Below are positions 54,949 through 64,000 of a DNA stretch of 64,000 bases, one piece after another. Made by a program: the position numbers and the translations under genes. Origin of the DNA: Madurella fahalii (taxonomy: Eukaryota > Ascomycota > Sordariomycetes > Sordariales). Location of the stretch: assembly GCA_029876055.1 (NCBI GenBank), contig CM056874.1, positions 6,014,001 through 6,078,000 of the forward strand, given 5' to 3'. Position 1 is the first letter of the stretch, and the number at the start of each line of letters is the position of its first letter. The notes beneath the pieces were generated by a model, which had not been told where the DNA came from, ran no database searches, and worked only from the letters and a program-made list of their open reading frames with translations.

Positions 54949-56152
54949 GGGGGAGTGTTTTTCTCTTTTTCGTTTTCCCCTGCTTTCCCCTTTCTTCTCT
55001 TTTCTACTTGCATCCATGCATTATACCGTGTTGGTTGGCTGGTTGGTTCCGTCCCGTTTCTCAGCAGCATGTTCGGCGTTTTTTTTCTTTTCCTAGACCG
55101 GATGGGAAGGGCGCGCCGGCGTGGATGGCTTAGTTGCATTTCTTCGGGCGGTGCGATTTCTTTCCTCGAGACACCTCCCGACTCAGAACAGGAGAATGGT
55201 GCTCAGTATCATTCACCTTTCTTTTCGCTTAGAATTTTGTACAAAAATCACTTGTACAGTAATTAATTACATTGGGAGTGCTGTGGCGCAGGGCGTCGGA
55301 GGTGTGTAAAGAACGGAGTGTTAGTATCGGTGTGAATGACGTCGCATACGGAATATAAATATCTTTCCACTTGAACCTCACTCTGCGTATTACTCGGTGC
55401 GGCTGTGCGCTGACGAGGGCGTGTCATGTTATGGTCCGCAAAGTCAACTGCTTGATTTGGGTGTATGACCATGTTGGGGGTTTGACAAGCGTGCCGTTCC
55501 GGACTGTAGCGTACAAAGAGACTCAATCTATCTCCCAGTCCCGACAACGGCCTAATCGCTCTACGATTATATTTAGAAGGACTTTACAGTCCGGCATAAC
55601 GCCTTCAAAGAACCGTAGCTTGAGGGAGCCACTCTGAACGGACGATATCGCCTCGAGAAGCAGACAGCAGCACGCACAACCACGCCACGAGAGACACCAC
55701 AATGTGATAACCAAGAAAAGAGATATTTCATTGTGATATTCGGCTAATCCGCAACCTTTTCTAGTGGTATCATCGGGCGGGAGCCCAAAAAGAAAAAGTG
55801 AAATAAGACAACGTTACGAGTGAGGCAGGGGATACCTGCAAAAGCGCAGCGTGACAATACTCGCAATACATGTCGGCTGGGTCGAGAGAAGGTAATGAAA
55901 CCGGAGGATGATTGGTATATTACGAGTGCCGACTGCGAGTCTTGAAGCCATCGAGATATAAAAAGGGGCGCCGGTATGTGTGTGCCCCGCCGCAGAGAAA
56001 GCAAAGAAAAAAAAAGCCGATCGGATATCGCAGTTGGGGTGAAAGTGTTCGGTTTTTCCTTTTCCGTTGTTGGTTTCAATCTCGGTTTCTTCTGAATCCA
56101 CAGGCGATGTCCAGCGCCGTCGGGACCACAGCAGGGCGCAACTGCATAGCAA
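54949..56152. other. convergent spacer MTM1 / MSB1-like
   Basis: 1.2 kb between stop codons. It contains a TATAAAAAGG element on the plus strand at 55957-55966. No coding exon recognised. Confidence 0.55.
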
Positions 56153-59100
56153 CTAACGACGGATGGGCGGGGGTGGCCCGCGAGCACCAGGCCCTCCCAT
56201 GCCCTCAGCACCACCTGTCAGCTCCGCGACTCTAGCCTTGATGCGAGCAACGCGAGATTCAATAGCTAAGAAGCATGTTAGCTCGGACTTAACCGTGTCG
56301 TTATGGATTCAAGGGGGAAAGAAAAGGTCGGAAAAAAAAAAAAAAAGAAACAGAATTCTACTTACTCTCTTCACTAGTATCGTCATCAAGATCGCCGCTC
56401 TTTGTCAAACTTCCTGAGGTCCTCGGCTCCGCCACGGCAGTCTGCCGTTGGGCCGCTCGCTCTGCGGCATTCTTGCGGATCTGTGCCCAGCGGTCTTCAA
56501 GTTGTGGGTCGACCCTACGAGTAATCGGTGCCGGGGGAGGTGCCGCCTCCTTTTCCTCGGGCTTCTGCACGGCGGGCGAGGGGACCGGGGAGCGGCTGGA
56601 GGGCGAGTGCCTCGCAATAGGGGGCGGCACCGCGTCGTCATCTGTATCATCCTCGGGGACGAACGCCGGCTGATCGAGGAGCGGCCCTTGGTCGAAACGA
56701 GTGGATTCGGGTTTTGCCGCCCCCGCATCATCCGCACGCGCGGACGGCTGAGGGGCTGGTTCGGACTGGGCCGGAGGAGCAGGCGCCGCCGCCCGGACAG
56801 GAGGAGAAACGGGCGACACAGGGGATACGGAGGAAACTGGAGAAACAGGAACCGTCTCCCGAGCCGGGGCTGCCTGAGGAGACTGTGGGGCAGCGCTCTC
56901 CTCTTTCGCCGCCGGAGGCGTGGGCTCTTCTCGCTGAGCGGCTTTCTCAGGAACAGCTGGTGGAGCGGGAGTAGGCGCAGGGGATTGTTCTTCGGAAGCG
57001 AGTATGGTGCTGAGTTGCTCCGGCGCGTTCTCGGGGACCTTCGACTGCCTGTTCTTACGGCTGAACAGCTTCCTCAAGCCGCCACCGCCTCCAGTCTTGA
57101 TCATATCCTTGTGAAGCTTCTTCTGCTTCTTGCTCTCCGGGCTCATGTCGGGCTCGGGCGAGACCATCTGCTCCCGTGCCAAGTCCACGCTCACCGGGTC
57201 CTTCGGCGGCGGCAACGGTGAGTTACGGCCCGTTTCCGACAACCTTTCAGCTGGATGTACGTCTTTCGGCGCCTCCAGCTTCTTCTCGGTCCGCTGTGGC
57301 GTCTTCGGGGTCGGTGTTTCGTCACGGTGGGGAACTGACGATGAAGGGGGCACCTGGATGGGTCCGGGCCGCCCAGTCGGTGATGATGGCATTTTGGGCG
57401 GCAGTTCTGGTCGGTGTTCATCCTCGGGTGGGACGGGCGTAGCGTGCCCATTCGTATGTGGCGGAGCGCTCGTTTGACCGCGGCCAGCGCTCGCATCGGC
57501 AAGGTAGGCCTCTCTAATCGCCTCCTTGTCGTATTTGTTGGCCCACTTGACCGCCGGGGATGCTTCGCTGAGAATGCTCGGCTGAAGGGTGAGAACGCTG
57601 TTGGTCTTCTCCGCTAGCCAGTCGGGATCTTTCCTCCCCCGCCGCTCCTGCGTCTGTTGCTGCGTCTTTTGCTGCTCTTGCATCTGGAGCTGCAAAGCGG
57701 CGGCCTGGATCTTGGCTTGCTGGTCGGGTCCGATGCTTGTCTTGCTTTGACTGATGGCGCCGCTTGGCTTCAGGCGGCCATCGCCCTTGCTAAGGACATG
57801 CTTGCCGGTCGACTTTCTCCTATTGATGCTGCTCTTTCCCCGCCGAGTCCAGCTGAAGAAGCCTTTCTTCTCGGCGATGTACGCGCCATCCTCGGGATCA
57901 GGGGCTGCTCCTTTGACAAGCTCCTCCATGACTAGCCAACGGCCTGTCCGGATAATCGTCTCGATCACGGCGCACCGCCCAAATGCTGACTTCCTCTCTG
58001 GCGTCTCTTCGGGCGCCAAACTGGCCATCCAGACCCACCAGAAGGCGTCGTCAAGATCGAAGCGAACGATGCTTGCTAGCTCGCCAGGTTCGAGTTGAAG
58101 TTCGTGCTCGAGTCTGGGCCTGTGCGACTGCGAGCTTCGCTGTCGAACGGCCGTCTCGATTGGAGGGAGAACCTTGTCTGGTGGCAACAAAAGATTCGAT
58201 GTACCTCGCTCGTCCACAAAGCCCGACGACAGGAAATCCGCCCATGACGGCGTGGTCGGCCGGCCCAGGTCGCCATTTCCCGACGTGGGCATACTTCTCA
58301 ACCCCTGTTGCCGTCGCCGCACGGCAAGCGCCGAGTCTTCTTCAATGTCCTCCTCTTCAAGGGCGCTTGCAAAACCGATATCTTCGAACCTAGACCATGA
58401 CGCATCGCGGAGGCTCGTGGAATGCTTTGAACTGGAAACTGCTTGTGACTGGTTTGCGGCAGATATCGCCCTAAGGACTCTGCGACACTCTTCCGTTAGA
58501 GCCTGTATGGGGTCCTCGTACTCGGACCATTCTTTGAGTGCCTTGTCGTCCTCACGGTATTGGAAGTGGTTGGCCCGTCGTAGCAAGGCAAACGGAGTCG
58601 GCGACACAGTATCGACGATCATGGCAACCCTGTAGGTTGACGACTGCATGAGGGCAGGCCGCTGGGGTGGGTACTCGGTCTCCTGGAGTAGCTTTAGAAG
58701 AGACATGGGCAGGAGCGAAATTCCGCCGCGTGTTGGCTCCGGGGCAAGAGATCGGAGATATGCAAAGAACAAATGACTCGTGGCATCGGCGGCGCTGCCC
58801 AATATCTGTTAGCGAATTATGGCATCCCGCAAGACAAGGAAGGGAGCCTACCTGAGCCACGCTTTGTACCCGCCTTCGAATCCATTGCCATTGTCGACGC
58901 ATTCAAACGCCCACCATGCCGCCATGCGCGAAAGTTTACGCCCGCCAAACCCGTTCGACTTGCTGTGGGCCGCGATTGCGGCGAGCAGGTCGAAGAAGTC
59001 GAAGATGATCTTTGCCCGAGCGTTGTTGTCGACGCTAAGTGGGATGAACGTCTTGAACGAGTCTCTAGCCATGTTGGAATCTGGAACCGCGGGTCAGCTC

Positions 59101-59740
59101 CATTCCCACGCACTTTCCGCCAGACAAAGTTCTCTGCATACCTTGCTCTCCGACCTTGAAGAGCTCGTATGAATCCCAGCCAACCACGCCGTTCTGCAGT
59201 CTGCTCCAGCACCATTTTACTACGCCCGAAAGAACCTGTACCACCAATCAGCACCTCGAATTCGATACGCAGGGCGCAGAGCTGCATCGCAATCGTACCA
59301 TTGGCTCCGTCATCCGTAGTTCCTGGGCCAAGGCCTCTCCACGGAGCAGTTGACCGCCATCTTTGCCGTCGAAGAAGTGGCGCACAAAGGTACGCACGGC
59401 GCTGGGATCAGATGTCGGGCGAAAAGGAAGCAGCAAGAAGGGGAGGTCGAGAGCTGGAGGGGAGATCGTTAGCGCAAACAAACTGCTGTGGCACAAGGCC
59501 GCACGGGGTGCCACTTCATGTGGAGGATAGGCGCAGCCGCGTCGAGATTGATGTCATACCTCGGGCCTTGAGCTCCTCTGTGCAGAACCGAATCAGCTCT
59601 TGCACCTCTTCGGGCTCGACTGTCTTGCGCGTCCACGCGTCATCCCACCGCGGCTTTTGTGGCTGCTGGTTGGCGAGTTCGTCGAGTTGGCCTTTCTTCG
59701 ACTTGTCCCGGCCCTTGAGGCGGGAGAAGATGCCCGGCAT
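56153..59740 (-). CDS. Msb1/Mug8-type morphogenesis protein (RhoGAP-like)
   Basis: Six exons, 59740-59560, 59453-59299, 59235-59142, 59080-58852, 58794-56366 and 56265-56153, give 1066 residues. The N-terminal half is folded: MPGIFSRLKGRDKSKKG, DDAWTRKTVEPEEVQELIRFCTEEL, LDLPFLLLPFRPTSDPSAVRTFVRHFF, VKWCWSRLQNGVVGWDSYELFKVGE and NMARDSFKTFIPLSVDNNARAKIIFDFFDLLAAIAAHS read as the Msb1/Mug8 domain, which has a RhoGAP-like fold and supports bud-site and polarity signalling upstream of Cdc42 and Rho1. From about residue 600 the chain is Pro/Ser/Glu-rich with many PxxP-like stretches, a basic patch (KKQKKLHKDMIK), and ends in a short coil ESRVARIKARVAEL plus a Pro-rich tail. The exon 5 acceptor (GGGCAG) and the final exon were chosen to keep frame. 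Poly-A at 56332-56346 lies in the last intron. Confidence 0.82.
56332..56346 (+). repeat. poly-A tract (15 A)
   Basis: On the gene strand it is a T-run just after the donor of the last intron of the Msb1-like gene. Confidence 0.8.
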
Positions 59741-62700
59741 TGTGGCTCGGCAGACTTGTCTTTGGAATCGGGGCGGTGGGAATGCCAGTCAGAATGCTCA
59801 ACGACGGGGGTGGGCTACGGAAGGTTGAGCAGCCGTGGTCGTTGTGCCGGTGTGGTATAAGTATGGGTCGCGACCATGCGATGGCTCGAGTTAATAACAG
59901 AAGAGAGAAAAAAAGAAATATTTTGGCCGGCGAGCTGAAGTCCGGCTCTGGTAACGATTGGTCTTGTGTAATAGCGTCGATTTGGCACGCTGGCCCCTGT
60001 AAGGTTTAACACTAAATGGGGACGGGAGAGGCAACGGCCCCAAAGACGGAAAAGGTGCCCGAGGGTATCGAAGAACAACAAGCGCGGTGCCGCGAGAAGG
60101 GCGAGAATGGGGAGAATGGGGAAAATGAAGAAGAATGAGAAAAAGGAAGAAAGATGCACTGCGTCCGCAACGGCGGGTATCGAGAAGCTCTTCAGGGGCT
60201 TGCGATCACATCCAAGTTGAGCCCCAGGAAATTGCTCTGCCGGGCCTGTGCTGGCCGGAACCGCCTCCAAATTCAAGGTCGAGTATCGTTTGGCTGGGGC
60301 TAGCCGCAAAAAGCTACCTCTGTCTTAAATGTCAGGCTGAAATAGGATTAGGTTCTGCGACAAAGCAGCCCATTTCGGGAACATCACATTGGGTGAACAC
60401 ACGGCTCATATGCCCTTTATTCATTTAAATGAAGGGTTGTCTTGGGACCCAACGCCGCTCGCTCCCGGGATCGGTCGTGATACTTTTCTTTTTTTTCTTC
60501 CCGCCTTGATAAAATTGGGACACTTAGCGCCTCAATGCTCTGATCTTTTTACGGCTGCATAGAGCTCTAGAGTTTCGGCCTGACAAACGGCCTGGAGTGG
60601 AGGACGGGAGGACAAGAGGACAGACATCAGGGTTCTGTCCTGCTCTTGTAGTCCCCTGGATGCCCATCTTCGTTTCGCGCACGCTCCACAGGCTCTGAGA
60701 TCTAACGATTCTCTAATCCTGTGCCCCACGTCCATCATTATTATCCTTGCTCCAACAACTACCAATGCCCGGGCGCGAGGAGGGTATTAATGCCCGGCTC
60801 CTGCGCCCTGCTTCGTTGCGAATCCGATGCCCACAATGTTCTCGCGCAGCGCCGCACATTCGCTTGGATTTCGGGAGTCGGCCACACTGCTTCAGACAAT
60901 TCGGCAACGGCATTTGGGCGCGCTGCACGTCGCACCAAGACACCGACCTGCAGCAGCTAATTTTCGCGAAAGCCACTCCCGGCGTCGCCCCACGGAAACT
61001 GCCCCTCGGCACCATCCCACGGGCTCTGTAATCGCAGTGCCCCCGCTTCGCAGTTCGTGGCAGCCCAATGCGGTGTTGTGTTCTCGCATGCATGATCTGG
61101 TCAAACGCACTGCCAACTCACTCCATCATTTGGGGCCAAAGACGGTCAACGACCACGCGAAGCCAATCAGTTGGGTTATTGGTCGTCGATTGGCCAACCA
61201 TGTCTGGAGAGTGCTCCCCACGCGAAAGGTCTGAGCTGGCATGGCGCGTCATGAAAGTGCGGAGCAAAGGAAGCACCGTCAACCTCAGCACCATCACCGG
61301 CATGGCGCCAGCTTTGGGCAGCCAACCAGCCGTGAACGCATTTCATGGAGACGCGGCTACTGACTGCCTCCAGAGTAGCCTGCCCTCCGCCCCGAAAAAT
61401 CTGTTCCACCAGAGGATTTCCGTGTGACGACTGGAGACTCCCTGCATTGATGATGGGACCTTGGACCTGCATGCTGTCAGTCACGGCACCAAAACTCGCA
61501 CCACACAGAGAACCTGGATGTGCCAATGCAACTCTGCGCGGGGCCTCGAACAAATCCAAACTTCCAATCGTGGTTACCGTTTAGTTTCGTGACGGTTCGT
61601 GACGGTTCTGCCATCTTGCCCTAATCGAAGCCAATACTTACGTGTAGGAGCCGTCCCAGTTCGAGCCAGTTCTGTATCTTCCCGTCCGTTTTCTGTCACG
61701 GGAGAGATTCCAGCATAAATAGGGCCACATCCGGGTGTCGCAAAGCATGACCCTTGATCATCCCCCAACATGTCCTCATCCAATCAACACTCGTCCTCAG
61801 GCGGGCCACTTTCCGTTCTGGGAGTCTTCACTCTTTTTTACCTCTTTTATTTTTTTTTTTTAAAAAAATTTCTTTTTCATAAGCTGCGTGGAAGGTCGGC
61901 TTTTTCTCACCTGCTAGCCCTACGTATTGGTTCCAACTTCAACCTCTGAACATTCAGGTTCTCTTCCTAAAAGCTCGGATCTCGGCGATCATGATTCCAT
62001 GGCCCACTGCAGAAGCTGCCGCGGTGATGTCATTTTTACTCGGACTTCACAACCGTCGGGTCCCCTCCTGTGGAGCTCACAACGTCCTGAAACAATGACT
62101 GCACTCACCGGCTCCGAAATTTCGTTGTCACAGGAAGAGCTACCCTGACCCAGTTCACGCTTCCAATGGATGGCCAGTCAAGCACATGACTCGGACGGGA
62201 TGCAGGTCTGAGACAAAGGTCTAGATAGACCTTAATCACTAACCACTCCCACGTTTTCTCTTCGGTGCTTAAAAAGCGGAAACCCTCATTTGGTGCAGAT
62301 TATCGGGAACGCCCGACCATGGAAGATGACTCGGACCGCCTCCTAGGGACGACGGGACTCAATCTCGTGCACTACTCGTATCTTATCTATGTTGTGAAGA
62401 CTATGGAGGGTGTAGCAGCAAACAAGACACTAACCGGGCCTGGACTGTTCTGTGCGGCCCCCGTCCGCAGCAAAACCACGGAACTTGGGTTTATTTCCCG
62501 GCCATGGTCCCAGTCCCGGGGTAATCCTTTAGCGGAGACCAGGATCTTAGACGGTATCTCGGACATCCCTCTTAGAAGCATGCCACGCCTCACTGCAGAG
62601 AGCTAATCCCATGCAGTAAATGAAACCGGCCAGGAAAGTTATTTCATCCAGAACACAGCTCGGGTACCAAGGTACGATTCTTTGGATAGCGCATAAACAC

Positions 62701-63132
62701 CGCAATCTACAATCTCTAAACCTTCTTGTCCCAAAACTACCTGACCGTTCATAACCTTGCTGCGTGATGAACATGATCCACGATGAAAGCAAGTCCAAAT
62801 CCGCTGTCCTAGCAGCGGGATACATGTGCAATACCCGGCCCCAATCCGACAGATGACAAACAGTCGGCACTGCATTCCCCGTTTCCTTGCCGCAGGCGCC
62901 ATCACTGAGAACTCCAAGGCCACGGATGCCTTTGAACGCTAACCCCGTGTCTTACCTAGACAGGAAGGGTTTAAACTCAGACGGAGACAAATGAAATCTC
63001 TAAGGCGAGGGTTTACTGACACATCGCCTCATCATGGTTTAGCGTAGACGAGTGTGGTCTGACGCTACATCTTCTTTCCCTGTTTCCAAACGTGGAGATA
63101 GGAAAGAGGAAAGAAACGAGCCAGCCGCTCGA
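59741..63132. other. 3.4 kb spacer MSB1-like / UNG1
   Basis: No gene recognised. The left end is the Msb1-like promoter and leader; the right end is the UNG1 3' UTR. A T-tract with TTTAAAAAAATTTC lies near 61850-61875 and a CATAAATAG box at 61714-61722, but no coding exon follows that I recognise. Confidence 0.5.
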
Positions 63133-63946
63133 TCAAGCTTCTTCAACCCCAGGCGCGACATTCTCATCCCCTTCATCCGCCGCCGCCTTCACCACCCCTT
63201 TCTTCTCCACCACTACCGCCCCCTTCTCCTTGGCGCCGTTATTATTCCCGCCGACGACCGAATCCCTCACCACCGCCTCCACCTTCTTCACCACGCTGCC
63301 CTCGACCGCCTCACCCTCCACCTTACCCGCCTCCGCCTGCTCCCCATCGCCGCTGGCGCCGGCGGCGCCGCTGCTATTCTCCTTGAACACGCTGTCTCCC
63401 TCAACGAGGGCCCAGTCCACGCGGCCGTGCGGCCCGTACCGCTCGGCGAGCCACTCGTTGGCCTCGCGGAAGTGGCGGCAGGTGAAGAAGCCGCGGGCGG
63501 CGCTCAGGGGGCTGGGGTGGACGCTTTTGAGCACCAGGTGGCGCTTGCCGTCGACCCTCTGCACGCGCTTGCCCGCGGGCGTGCCCCACGCCATGAAGAC
63601 GACGCCCCGCGTCCGCTTGGCCGCGACCAGGTCGATGACCTTTTGCGTGAAGCGCTCCCAGCCGCGGTTCGAGTGCGAGTTGGCCTCGTGCGCCCGCACC
63701 GTCAGGCACGTGTTGAGCATGAGCACGCCGCGCTCGGCCCACGGCGTCAGGAGGCCCCCCTTGTTGGGCGGCGGGTTGAAGGCCGGGTAGTCGTTCTTGA
63801 GGCAGATGTACATGTTCTTGAGCGAAGGCGGCGCCGGGGTCGGCGGGCGGACCGAGAAGGCGAGCCCGTGGGCTTGGTTGTGGTTGTGGTACGGGTCTTG
63901 GCCGAGGATGACGACTTTGACTGTGCTGAAGGGGGTGTGGCGGGAC
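63133..63946 (-). CDS. UNG1: uracil-DNA glycosylase, 3' part (runs off the window)
   Basis: The last exon (63946-63133) codes about 270 C-terminal residues; the 5' part lies beyond the right edge. It starts SRHTPFSTVKVVILGQDPYHNHNQAHGLAFSV, with the catalytic GQDPYH motif, then PPTPAPPSLKN, MYICLKNDYP, TPWAERGVLMLNTCLTVRAHEANSH, and the DNA-intercalation/histidine motif HPSPLSAARGFF. This is family 1 UNG, which excises uracil from DNA in nucleus and mitochondria. After the fold, a tail of about 75 residues (GDSVFKEN onwards) is Ala/Gly/Lys/Glu-rich and low complexity, absent from the compact bacterial enzyme. The acceptor AACCCAG at 63947-63953 marks an intron whose donor cannot be placed with certainty inside the window. 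Confidence 0.92.
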
Positions 63947-64000
63947 CTGGGTTAGAGGTGATGAGGGTTGTTAATGAGAGGGGATAGTCAACTACGGGAG

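Noticed and set aside
63052..63987. 311-codon plus ORF over UNG1
   Set aside because: It is antisense to the clearly recognisable UNG motifs and itself shows none.

Overview
The window looks like nuclear chromosomal DNA of a filamentous ascomycete, most likely a Sordariomycete close to the Sordariales. The grounds are GC-rich coding DNA, short introns of about 45-80 bp with GTANGT-type donors, CT-rich leaders, low-complexity tracts inside proteins, and a set of genes typical of Pezizomycotina. I ran no similarity search. Names rest on protein motifs read by eye, and exon joins on splice sites that keep the frame. No tRNA, rRNA, intact transposon or CRISPR array was recognised.

Left part (0-24 kb): an LSM-domain NatC subunit (Naa38); the eisosome scaffold Pil1 and the H3K27 methyltransferase KMT6 (SET-7 type), divergent across a 1.5 kb spacer; a PPZ-type phosphatase; a 4.3 kb spacer without recognisable genes; a SUR7-family membrane protein; the WD40 tRNA-methylation cofactor WDR6/Rtt10; and the ER mannosyltransferase Alg12, divergent from the F-actin capping protein beta subunit with only 277 bp between their start codons.

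Middle (24-43 kb): an atypical NAD-binding epimerase-like protein, a lipocalin-like protein, a two-CBS-domain protein, the mitochondrial phosphate carrier, and a large glycosyltransferase whose C-terminal half carries a Vps13-like segment followed by a row of ubiquitin-interacting-motif-like helices. Next comes a four-exon SnoaL-like gene with exons too short to show as long ORFs, divergent from an EasG-like NAD(P) reductase.

Right part (43-64 kb): a PAF-acetylhydrolase-like lipase, a 1274-residue mostly disordered protein with a cysteine-rich C-terminus, the mitochondrial carrier Mtm1 (SLC25A39/40 type), an Msb1/Mug8 morphogenesis protein, and the 3' part of a uracil-DNA glycosylase gene that runs off the right edge.

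Most genes are core housekeeping. Two themes recur: cell cortex and polarity (Pil1, SUR7-like, capping protein, Msb1, possibly the cysteine-tailed protein) and mitochondrial transport (phosphate carrier, Mtm1). The most unusual item is the glycosyltransferase with Vps13-like and UIM-like regions. The SnoaL/EasG-like pair is the only hint of specialised metabolism.
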